From an uncultured Georgenia sp. (GTDB taxonomy: Bacteria > Actinomycetota > Actinomycetes > Actinomycetales > Actinomycetaceae): DNA of 12,979 nt. Under the pieces are notes generated by a model that was not told where the DNA came from, did no database searches, and worked only from the letters and a program-made list of their open reading frames with translations. A program made the translations under genes and the position numbers. The number at the start of each line of letters is the position of its first letter. The first letter of the stretch is position 1. The stretch spans positions 1 through 12,979 of the forward strand of contig NZ_CALGNQ010000020.1 in assembly GCF_937958535.1 (NCBI RefSeq). Direction: 5' to 3'. Shown piece after piece: positions 7,082-12,979 of this stretch.

Positions 7082-7087
7082 TACCGT
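7082..7087 (+). promoter_or_regulatory. Leaderless-type extended -10 (TGC-TACCGT) for the propeller gene
   Basis: TACCGT, preceded by TGC (extended -10), lies 7 nt before the ATG at 7095. No Shine-Dalgarno is present. Confidence 0.5.
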
Positions 7088-7094
7088 GCCCTCC

Positions 7095-8493
7095 ATGAGG
7101 GCGCCAACGTGGTCGCCGCGGACCGTCGGGCTCGCTGTGCTCGTCGTCGGCCTCGCGCTGGCGCTGCTGCCGAGCAGCGGCCTCCTGCCCGCAGGATGGT
7201 TCGCGCCCACGCGCGCCGACGCCGGTCCGCCCACCCTCCCCACCCGGTTCGCCGGCTACTCCTACCTCACCGGAGACGTCTCCACCTCACCGCCCGGGCG
7301 CGCCGTCGCCGTCTACCAGCACGGCTTCGACGTCGAGTTCCTCGATGCCCCGCAGGCCGTCGTCGCGGGCGCCGACGGGGACATCTACCGGCGCCTCGAC
7401 GCCGCGGAGGCCCGCGACCGCCGGGTCCCACGGCGACCCGGCGGTCATGCGGTTGTCCCCGGACGGCACCCGGGTCGCGATCGGCGACTGGGACACCACC
7501 GCACCGGACGTCATCGTCATCGATCTCACCACCGGCGACGCCGTCACCTACCCGGTGCCCGGCGGGCGTAGCGCGGTCCCGCTGGCCTGGGCACCCGACT
7601 CGCGGCGGCTGGCCTACCTCACGACGGCAGAGCCGGTGAACCCGTACAGCGGCCGGGCCGTCTCCGGAGACCTGGGCCTGCTCGACGTCACGACGGGTAC
7701 GGCCGAGCTGGTGCCCGGCCAGGACGGCGCGCGGGCCGCGGCGTTCTCACCCGACGGCCGTGAGCTGGCGGTCCACCGGATCACACCCGACGACGGCTCC
7801 CTGAGCGGCCAGGACGGCATCCCCCGGATGGGCGGCGGCACGGTCGAGGTGCTCACCGCCGGCGGCACGGTGGACCGCCGCCTGGCCATGCCCGCGCACC
7901 ACTACCTCCACGGACCCGACGCCTGGTCACCCGACGGCGCGCTGCTCGCCACCGCGGTGCAGTGGCTGCCGGCGTGCGAGCACCTGGCGACCGACACCCG
8001 GGAGTGGGGGGACTGCTTCAACGACTACACCGGCCCCGAGGACGGCATCGTCTTCCTCGACGCGACGGGCGGGGACGCCGCCGTCCCCGCGCCGGTACCG
8101 CCGGACGTGGTCGGCTGGGACGGCCTGCTCGGCTGGACCGGCGACCGCGAAGTGCTCGTCCTCGACGCGCCCGCGGACCCCGAGTCGGCCGAGGACGACC
8201 TGTTCTGGCTCACCGCGGTGCCCCTGGAGGGGGGCGAGCCGCGCCGCCTCAGCGGGGTCCCGGGCGGGGGCAACTACGGCGTCGGCGGCTTCCAGGTCGC
8301 GTCGGCCCTCCTCCCGGACATCGAGCTGCGCGACAACGCGGGGGCGGTGGACCGCGGGCTGTGGCCGACCTGGCTGCGGGTGCTGGTGGCGCTCGGCGCG
8401 GCCGGCGCGGTCACGCTGGTCGCCCGGACCCTGGACCGCCGGGGCCACGCAGTACGGTTTGCCCATGCGCATCGCACGGTTCACCACGGGTGA
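7095..8493 (+). pseudogene. Frameshifted membrane-anchored TolB/WD40-like beta-propeller protein
   Basis: Two adjacent frames together make one plausible protein of about 465 residues. The first frame (7095 to about 7418) gives an N-terminal membrane segment (VGLAVLVVGLALALLP) and the start of an extracytoplasmic domain. The second frame (about 7420-8490) gives PD40/TolB-type blades with repeated SPDG-like motifs: RLSPDGTRVAIG, WAPDSRRLAYLT, FSPDGRELAVHR and WSPDGALLATA. It ends with a C-terminal membrane segment (WLRVLVALGAAGAVTLVA). The change is equivalent to one extra base near 7410-7425, for example within GCGACCGCCGGG. Without it the first frame stops at 7571 after 158 residues. The cause may be a real mutation or a sequencing error. 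An alternative start within the second frame (ATG 7447) has no Shine-Dalgarno and would lose the membrane anchor. The function is unknown; such propellers usually bind proteins or glycans outside the membrane. The 3' end overlaps the next gene by 29 nt. Confidence 0.7.
8453..8458 (+). promoter_or_regulatory. Leaderless-type -10 (TACGGT) for the FAH-family gene
   Basis: TACGGT lies 6 nt before the ATG at 8465, inside the 3' end of the preceding gene. No Shine-Dalgarno is present. The FAH/HIT pair may therefore be expressed independently of the frameshifted gene upstream. Confidence 0.5.
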
Positions 8494-9235
8494 CAACCCC
8501 CGGTACGGAATCCTGGAGGACGGCTCGACCGACCTCGTCGTGCTCAAGGGCGACCCGCTCTACATGCCGATCCAGACGACCGGCGAGCGGGTGGACCTCG
8601 ACGCCGTCCGCCTGCTCTCCCCGGTGATCCCCCGCTCCAAGGTGGTTGGGGTGGGCCGCAACTACGCGGCGCACGCGGCCGAGATGGGCGACGACGTGCC
8701 GGAGCAGCCGCTGCTCTTCCTCAAGCCGAACACCGCCGTCATCGGGCCGGACGACCCCGTCGTCGTGCCGCCCTACGCCGAGCACGTCGACCACGAGGCC
8801 GAGCTCGCCGTCGTCGTCGGCCACCTGGCGAAGAACGTGCCGGTGGAGAAGGCGGAGAGCTACATCTTCGGCTACACCGTGGCCAACGACGTCACCGCCC
8901 GCGCCGCCCAGCGCGCCGACGTCACGTGGACCCGCGGCAAGGCCTTCGACACCTCCTGCCCCATCGGGCCCTTCCTCGCCGTCGACACCGACGTCTCCGA
9001 CCTCGCCGTGCGGGCGTGGGTGGACGGGGAGCTGCGGCAGGACGGGCGCACCTCGCAGATGGTGCACAAGATCCCCGAGCTGCTCGCCTACGTCTCGAGC
9101 ATCTTCACCCTGCTGCCCGGCGACATCATCCTCACCGGCACCCCGGCCGGTGTCGGCCCGGTACTGCCCGGCCAGCGCGTGGAGGTGGAGGTCGAGGGCA
9201 TCGGCCGGTTCGGCAACAACGTCGTCAAGCGGTAG
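8465..9235 (+). CDS. Fumarylacetoacetate hydrolase (FAH) family protein
   Basis: A 256-residue single FAH-domain protein of normal length. These enzymes use a divalent metal to hydrolyse or decarboxylate 1,3-dicarbonyl compounds; substrates include acylpyruvates, oxaloacetate and intermediates of aromatic degradation. Visible features are VGVGRNYAAHAAEM (61-74), HVDHEAELAVVVG with metal ligands Glu111 and Glu113, ANDVTARAAQ with Asp142, the KAFDTSCPIGP segment and the C-terminal LTGTPAGVGP. No ring-cleavage pathway genes are present, so an acylpyruvase or oxaloacetate decarboxylase-type housekeeping role is as likely as catabolism. ATG 8465 is preferred over the upstream TTG 8459 because it matches the family start and the leaderless -10. 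A HIT-family gene follows 8 nt after its stop. Confidence 0.93.
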   Translation: MRIARFTTGDNPRYGILEDGSTDLVVLKGDPLYMPIQTTGERVDLDAVRLLSPVIPRSKVVGVGRNYAAHAAEMGDDVPEQPLLFLKPNTAVIGPDDPVVVPPYAEHVDHEAELAVVVGHLAKNVPVEKAESYIFGYTVANDVTARAAQRADVTWTRGKAFDTSCPIGPFLAVDTDVSDLAVRAWVDGELRQDGRTSQMVHKIPELLAYVSSIFTLLPGDIILTGTPAGVGPVLPGQRVEVEVEGIGRFGNNVVKR

Positions 9236-9243
9236 GGGCGGGC

Positions 9244-9666
9244 GTGGCGAGGGACGAAGGATGTGTCTTCTGCCGGATCGTCGCGGGCACGGCGACCGCC
9301 GACGTCGTCCTCACCACGCAGGACGTCGTCGCCTTCCTCGACGCGCGGCCGGTGTTCAAGGGACATGTGCTCGTGGTGCCGCGCGCCCACGTCGTCACCC
9401 TGCCCGACCTGCCGGACGAGCTGCTCGGCCCCTTCTTCGCCACGGTGCGCCGGGTGGCCGCCGCGCTGCCTGACGCCCTCGGCGCGCAGGGGACCTTCGT
9501 GGCGATGAACAACGTCGTCAGCCAGAGCGTGGCCCACCTGCACGCGCACGTCGTCCCGCGCACCCGGGGCGACGGGCTGCGCGGGTTCTTCTGGCCCCGC
9601 ACCAGGTACGCCGAGGGGGAGCGGGCGCAGTACGCCGAGAAGCTCCGGGCGGCGCTGGCCGGCTGA
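9244..9666 (+). CDS. HIT-family (histidine triad) nucleotide hydrolase-like protein
   Basis: A 140-residue protein with the HIT fold. CVFCRIV (Cys7, Cys10) is the zinc-type CxxC of HINT-like members. KGHVLVVPRAHV is the conserved strand region, and HLHAHVVPR (His98, His100, His102) is the catalytic histidine triad. Members hydrolyse nucleoside phosphoramidates or related nucleotide conjugates in the cytoplasm. The frame opens at GTG 9244. It lies 8 nt after the FAH stop, with AGGGG overlapping that stop as a Shine-Dalgarno, so the two are probably translated from one transcript. The native substrate cannot be read from sequence. Confidence 0.93.
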   Translation: MARDEGCVFCRIVAGTATADVVLTTQDVVAFLDARPVFKGHVLVVPRAHVVTLPDLPDELLGPFFATVRRVAAALPDALGAQGTFVAMNNVVSQSVAHLHAHVVPRTRGDGLRGFFWPRTRYAEGERAQYAEKLRAALAG

Positions 9667-9678
9667 GACACCGGCCCT

Positions 9679-9705
9679 GGCCGGCGGCGCGGGCGCGGGC
9701 CGGCC
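9679..9705. terminator. GC-rich hairpin between convergent genes
   Basis: GGCCGGC (9679-9685) and GCCGGCC (9699-9705) can pair in the 78-nt gap between the HIT gene and the convergent DUF1349 gene. No T-run is present on either side. A bidirectional terminator role rests mainly on position. Confidence 0.35.
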
Positions 9706-9744
9706 CGGGTGGCATGACCGGTCGAGGTCGCGACCCGCGCAGGG

Positions 9745-10326
9745 TCAGTGGAGCGTGGCGTCCGGTCCGGTGCGGGCGTACCGGGTGAACCGCACCGTGA
9801 GGCCGGCGCGGGTGGGGGAGCAGCAGTACAGCCCGCCGCAGACCGCGGCGTCCGGGGCGAGGTGGGCCACGCGCACGAGGCGGAACGGCTCGTCGTCCAC
9901 CCGCGCCCGCACCGTGACCGCGTCACCGGCCCGGCTCGCCCGGACGGTGACGAGCCGACCCGCCCACCCGGGGACCGGGGCCACCGACCAGTCGGAGTAC
10001 CCGTGGGTGACCACCGCGCCGACCTGCGGCGCGCCGTCGGAGACCTCCACCCCGGCCTTGACCCACTCGGTGTCCGACACCCGGAGGAAGAGGCCGGCCT
10101 GGTCGAACTGCTCGGTGTAGTCGAGCCGGAAGCCCACCTCGACGGCGCCGGCCGCGGGCAGCGGCTCGAGCAGCGCGTGCTCGGTGTCGTGGACGAACCC
10201 GTAGGAGGTGTGGCGCCAGGCGTCGCTGCCCTCCACCGCGGTCACGCGCAGCTCCTCGCCGACGACGACGGCGGACTCCGGCGGCGTCGTCCAGGTCCCC
10301 TCCCGCAGGAGGTCGGTCAGGCTCAT
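9745..10326 (-). CDS. DUF1349 family protein (concanavalin A-like fold)
   Basis: A 193-residue protein matching DUF1349, a beta-sandwich (concanavalin/LamG-like) family. Recognisable stretches are FVHDTEHALLEPLP, FDQAGLFLRVSDTEWVKAGVEVSDG and YSDWSVAPVPG. There is no signal peptide or membrane segment, so it is probably cytoplasmic. The biochemical function is not established; the fold suggests carbohydrate binding or an inactive glycosidase-like role. It follows the GH16-like gene after 118 nt. That gap holds a hairpin and a TAGGGT six nt before the ATG, so it probably has its own leaderless promoter. Confidence 0.88.
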   Translation of the reverse strand: MSLTDLLREGTWTTPPESAVVVGEELRVTAVEGSDAWRHTSYGFVHDTEHALLEPLPAAGAVEVGFRLDYTEQFDQAGLFLRVSDTEWVKAGVEVSDGAPQVGAVVTHGYSDWSVAPVPGWAGRLVTVRASRAGDAVTVRARVDDEPFRLVRVAHLAPDAAVCGGLYCCSPTRAGLTVRFTRYARTGPDATLH

Positions 10327-10332
10327 CCCGCC

Positions 10333-10338
10333 ACCCTA
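10333..10338 (-). promoter_or_regulatory. Leaderless-type -10 (TAGGGT) for the DUF1349 gene
   Basis: On the minus strand TAGGGT lies 6 nt before the ATG at 10326, and no convincing Shine-Dalgarno is present. Confidence 0.45.
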
Positions 10339-10424
10339 GGGGCGCGGCCGGGTCTCGACCGCCGGCGGTGGCGGGACCGGCGTCGGTCCATGGTGCCGAC
10401 CGTCCGCCCCGCCACGGCCGACCG

Positions 10425-10446
10425 GAGCGCGGCAGCGCCCGCGCTC
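10425..10446 (-). terminator. Hairpin overlapping the GH16-like gene stop codon
   Basis: GAGCGCGG (10425-10432) and CCGCGCTC (10439-10446) form a perfect 8-bp stem with a 6-nt loop that includes most of the stop codon at 10445-10447. No T-run follows. Together with the separate promoter of the next gene, it may end or stabilise the GNAT-GH16 transcript. Confidence 0.45.
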
Positions 10447-11194
10447 AGGGGAGCGGACGCACCAGTACCCGGTCGACCTCGAGGGCGGGGACGAACTCCC
10501 GGTCGGTCCGCTCGCCCGGGAAGTCGAAGACGCCGAGCATGAGCTGCACCGGGTAGCGCGGCGGGCCGGTCACGGTGCGCACGACCGCGCCGTCGACGCG
10601 CAGCTCGGCACGGTCCGGTGTCCAGTCGACGGCGTAGTCGTGCGGCTCGGCGACGTCGATCGGCAGCCGGACGGCGGCGAAGTCCTCGACGACGTCGGGG
10701 TCGCGGAAGGCGTGCAGACCCATGCCCACCGCCGCCGACCGCCCGGGCTCGACCGCGTCGCCGAACACCTCCATGACGCAGATCTCCGCCGAACGCTCCG
10801 GCCGGTCCTCCAGGCCGACCAGCCAGAACGCCGCCATCGAGCCCGGTCGCACGTCCAGGCGGGCACGCACCTCGATGCGGCCGTACTGCGGGGTGCAGCC
10901 CCAGAACGTGGGCTGCTCCTCCCGCACGGTCAGGCCCTCCCGGTAGGGCTGCTGGCCCACCGTGCTGCCCACCGGGCCGGAGAAGCTCCCGGACTGGACC
11001 GCCGAGACCCGCATGTCCGGGTGGTGGTCGCCGGCGCACCACAGCCCCTGCGCGGGCGGGATGGACAGACGCAGCCGCGATTCGGCGACCTCGTAGGTCG
11101 CGGCGGTGCGGGCGCGTGAGCTCCAGGCGGGCAGGTAGTGCGGGAGCCAGACGGAGCGGTCCAGCTCGGGGCCGGTGAAGTCGTCGTCCAGCAC
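10445..11194 (-). CDS. GH16-like protein (laminarinase/beta-glucanase fold) with altered active-site motif
   Basis: A 249-residue GH16-type beta-jelly-roll protein. It opens with DDFTGPELDRSVWLPHY and has QYGRIEVRARL at 103-113, the usual strand before the active site. The motif is EICVME (137-142): both catalytic glutamates (Glu137, Glu142) are present, but the middle Asp of the usual E-x-D-x-x-E is Cys139 (codon TGC). There is no signal peptide, unlike most secreted GH16 enzymes, so it probably acts in the cytoplasm if it acts at all. From memory, similar intracellular actinobacterial proteins share this Cys, which would make it a subfamily trait rather than a recent loss. GTG 11194 follows the GNAT stop by 1 nt, suggesting translational coupling. 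A true glycan substrate is uncertain. Confidence 0.85.
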   Translation of the reverse strand: MLDDDFTGPELDRSVWLPHYLPAWSSRARTAATYEVAESRLRLSIPPAQGLWCAGDHHPDMRVSAVQSGSFSGPVGSTVGQQPYREGLTVREEQPTFWGCTPQYGRIEVRARLDVRPGSMAAFWLVGLEDRPERSAEICVMEVFGDAVEPGRSAAVGMGLHAFRDPDVVEDFAAVRLPIDVAEPHDYAVDWTPDRAELRVDGAVVRTVTGPPRYPVQLMLGVFDFPGERTDREFVPALEVDRVLVRPLP

Positions 11195-11195
11195 G

Positions 11196-11681
11196 CTACG
11201 CCCCGATCGGCGGCCGCAGCTCGCGGGAGTAGTAGAAGGCCCGTTCGCGGGGTGGGTCCTCCCCGCTGGTGAAGCCGTGGCGCTCGTAGAAGCGGCGGGC
11301 GTCGACGTCCGGCTCGTCTACGTCGACCTCGACGAGCGCGACCCCGTCGGCGGCGGCGTCGTGGAGGAGCCGCTCGACCACCGCCGTCCCGATGCCCCGG
11401 CCGCGCAGGTGGGGGACGACGTAGAGCTCGTCGAGGAGCAGCACCGGGCCGTCGTACCAGACGTTCGGGCGGGAGGTGAGCAGCGCGACGGCGACGGCGG
11501 GCTCGGCGGGGTCGCCGGCGAGCAGCGCCGTCGTGCTGCCCGCCGCGAGCAGCTCCGCCAGCCGCGCGGTGAGGACATCGACGCCGGGGGAGTGGGTGTC
11601 GTACTCGGTGTTGAAGTCGTGCAGGAGGCGCGCGACCTCCCGGGCATCGGACACCGTCGCCCACCGGACGTCCACCGTCAT
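11196..11681 (-). CDS. GNAT-family N-acetyltransferase
   Basis: A 161-residue single GNAT domain. The acetyl-CoA-binding motif A is LDELYVVPHLRGRGIGTAVVERLL, with RGRGIG at about 94-99. ARRFYERHGF at 128-137 is motif B. It probably acetylates an amino group on a small molecule or protein; the substrate cannot be predicted. ATG 11681 has no Shine-Dalgarno but has TACCGT 6 nt upstream, so a leaderless transcript is likely. Its TAG stop is separated from the GTG of the GH16-like gene by one base, so the two form a coupled operon. A transporter gene is divergent, with 211 nt between the starts. Confidence 0.93.
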   Translation of the reverse strand: MTVDVRWATVSDAREVARLLHDFNTEYDTHSPGVDVLTARLAELLAAGSTTALLAGDPAEPAVAVALLTSRPNVWYDGPVLLLDELYVVPHLRGRGIGTAVVERLLHDAAADGVALVEVDVDEPDVDARRFYERHGFTSGEDPPRERAFYYSRELRPPIGA

Positions 11682-11687
11682 GGCGGA

Positions 11688-11693
11688 ACGGTA
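11688..11693 (-). promoter_or_regulatory. Leaderless-type -10 (TACCGT) for the GNAT gene
   Basis: On the minus strand TACCGT lies 6 nt before the ATG at 11681. No -35 is evident. Confidence 0.5.
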
Positions 11694-11731
11694 CGCGCGG
11701 CAGGGGTGCCGCCACCAGGGCATTCGGCACC

Positions 11732-11778
11732 GACCGCCGCCCGGCGTCCGTGCCCGGCGCCCGGACCGCCGCCCGGCG
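11732..11778. repeat. 15-nt direct repeat GACCGCCGCCCGGCG in the divergent intergenic region
   Basis: Identical copies at 11732-11746 and 11764-11778 are spaced 32 nt apart, roughly three helical turns. Each copy contains a short inverted repeat. They lie between the divergent GNAT and transporter genes and could be a regulator's binding sites, or chance similarity in very GC-rich DNA. Apart from these I see no clear transporter promoter in this 211-nt gap. Confidence 0.4.
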
Positions 11779-11892
11779 GCTCACCCCTGCGACCGGTCGG
11801 CGGGGGTGCCGGTGGGCCGGCAGCGAGGGCGCCGGCAGTGCCGTGCGAGACTGGGGCGGGCCGGCGCCCGGGCGAGCAGAGCGGAGGCAGGT

Positions 11893-12979
11893 GTGCGAGG
11901 TTCCGTCGGGCTGGTCGCCACTCTCGCGCTGGCGATGGGGGCCGGGCCGGTGCTGGTGCACGGCCTGACCGCGATGAGCCCGCTCGTCGTCGCCGACCTG
12001 GGCCTGACCCGCACCCAGTTCGGCTCGCTGGCGACGCTGACCTTCCTCGTCGCCGGCCTGAGCTCCGGCCTCGCCGGTGCGCTGGTCGACCGGATCAGCG
12101 AGCGCCGCACCATGGTGCTCCTCTTCGTCGGCTCGGCGCTGACGATCTGGGCGGCGGCCGCGGCGCCCGGCTACCTGTGGCTGGTGCTCGCCGTCGTGCT
12201 CTCCGGGGCGGTGCAGGCCGTCTCCAACCCGGTGACCAACCGCGTCGTCTCCTGGGTCGACGACCCCGGGCGCCGCGGTACGGTCCTCGGCGTCAAGCAG
12301 GCCGGTGTCCAAATGGCCCAGGCCTCCGCCGGCCTGGTGCTCCCCGCGCTCGCACTGGCCGTGGGGTGGCGCTGGTCGCTCGCCACGGCGGCGGCAGTCT
12401 CCCTCGCCGGTCTCGTGCTCGTCGTCCGTCACGTCCGCACCCCCGGACGCGCCGCGGCGGAGCATGCGACGGCCCGCAGGCCGCGGGTGAGGCTGCCCGC
12501 GGCGGTGTGGTGGCTGGCGGCGTTCGCCTTCCTCAGCGGCTGCGCCCTGCAGGCCACCAACGTCTACCTGCCGCTCTACGGGTACCAGGCGGTCGGCCTG
12601 GCCGGCGCGGCGGCCGGGGCGCTCACCGCCGTCGTCGGCGGCGTCGGCCTGGTGGCCCGGATCCTGTGGGGCCGGATGGTCGGGCGCGTGCCGGCGCCGC
12701 GGGCCCCGCTGCTCGTCCTCGTCGCAGGGTCGCTGCTCGGCCTCGGGCTCATCCTCCTCGCCGAGACGGCGGGCGCGGCCCTCCTCTGGGTGGGGACGGC
12801 CGTCTTCGCCGCGACCGGGATCGCCGCCAACGTCGTCCTCATGGTCACCGTCATCCGGGTCGTGCCGCCGGCGCTCGTCGGGCGGGCGACGGGGGCGCTC
12901 GCCACGGGTCTCTACCTCGGCTTCGCGGTCGGTCCGGTGACGTTCGGGCGGGTGGTCGACACGACCGGCGACTACCGCG
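11893..12979 (+). CDS. Major facilitator superfamily transporter (3' end cut by window edge)
   Basis: The frame is open from GTG 11893 to the right edge, 362 codons without a stop. GGAGG lies 5 nt before the start. The protein is strongly hydrophobic, with about ten membrane segments visible, so only the last one or two of the usual twelve should be missing. The MFS motif A, GALVDRISERR (62-72), sits between helices 2 and 3. GVKQAGVQMAQASAG lies in the helix 4-5 region, and the mid-protein loop is Arg-rich (about 175-200). It resembles the CynX/NimT-like or general drug/metabolite MFS groups, but the substrate cannot be named. It is divergent from the GNAT gene, with 211 nt between the starts. 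Confidence 0.9.
   Translation, partial: MRGSVGLVATLALAMGAGPVLVHGLTAMSPLVVADLGLTRTQFGSLATLTFLVAGLSSGLAGALVDRISERRTMVLLFVGSALTIWAAAAAPGYLWLVLAVVLSGAVQAVSNPVTNRVVSWVDDPGRRGTVLGVKQAGVQMAQASAGLVLPALALAVGWRWSLATAAAVSLAGLVLVVRHVRTPGRAAAEHATARRPRVRLPAAVWWLAAFAFLSGCALQATNVYLPLYGYQAVGLAGAAAGALTAVVGGVGLVARILWGRMVGRVPAPRAPLLVLVAGSLLGLGLILLAETAGAALLWVGTAVFAATGIAANVVLMVTVIRVVPPALVGRATGALATGLYLGFAVGPVTFGRVVDTTGDYR

Noticed and set aside
5846..7243. Longer DUF418 protein starting at or upstream of 7096
   Set aside because: The extra residues are low-complexity, overlap the divergent gene's start, and lack a Shine-Dalgarno; GTG 6973 has a well-placed -10.
7345..8493. Treating the propeller gene as starting at ATG 7345
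   Set aside because: The first ~25 residues from that start are Arg/Pro/Ser-rich shadow sequence opposite a sensible reading in the other frame, so the true start is at 7095 with a frame change.
10930..12465. 511-codon minus-strand frame across the GNAT and transporter region
   Set aside because: It runs antisense to the MFS gene and out of frame with GNAT and GH16; composition is shadow-like.
1..12979. CRISPR arrays, tRNA/rRNA genes, transposases, phage or toxin-antitoxin genes
   Set aside because: No regularly spaced repeats, cloverleaf sequences or matching protein motifs were seen on either strand.

Overview
The window is very GC-rich, with strong G/C preference at third codon positions and frequent GTG starts. 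Several genes appear to be translated from leaderless transcripts. Together with the gene families, this points to a high-GC Actinomycetota chromosome, probably of a Micrococcales type; the genus cannot be fixed from sequence reading alone. I see no insertion sequence, phage gene, tRNA, rRNA or CRISPR array. The window looks like ordinary chromosome, with two genes cut by its edges.

Left region (1-1693, minus strand). A two-domain CMD/AhpD-type alkylhydroperoxidase-like gene runs off the left edge. About 190 nt upstream of its start lies a small ORF not usually annotated. It encodes a 31-residue peptide with six cysteines, ending in a run of three Cys codons. It has a good Shine-Dalgarno, a good sigma-70-type promoter, and alternative hairpins at its 3' end. 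This looks like a cysteine-responsive attenuator controlling the operon that begins with the peroxidase-like gene. It is the most interesting element in the window.

Glycerol block (1694-5816, minus strand). glpD, glpF and glpK lie head to tail with short gaps, each with a Shine-Dalgarno. They make up glycerol uptake (GlpF), phosphorylation (GlpK) and oxidation of glycerol-3-phosphate to dihydroxyacetone phosphate (GlpD). A long hairpin 23 nt after the glpK stop probably ends the operon. A triple GACAAC repeat with an inverted repeat sits just upstream of glpD and may be an operator. A DUF418-type membrane protein gene lies 29 nt upstream on the same strand and may be co-transcribed.

Middle region (5846-9666). 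The DUF418 gene diverges from a plus-strand gene for a membrane-anchored TolB/WD40-like beta-propeller protein. That gene needs one +1 frame change near 7410-7425 to read through, so it is either frameshifted or carries a sequencing error. A fumarylacetoacetate hydrolase family gene overlaps its 3' end, followed 8 nt later by a HIT-family hydrolase gene.

Right region (9667-12979). Three minus-strand genes encode a GNAT acetyltransferase, a GH16-like protein with an ExCxxE instead of ExDxxE active-site motif, and a DUF1349 concanavalin-like protein. A divergent major facilitator transporter gene runs off the right edge.

Five genes (DUF418, propeller, FAH, DUF1349, GNAT) have no Shine-Dalgarno but have a TAnnnT -10-like hexamer 6-7 nt before the start codon. 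That is the geometry expected of leaderless actinobacterial transcripts.
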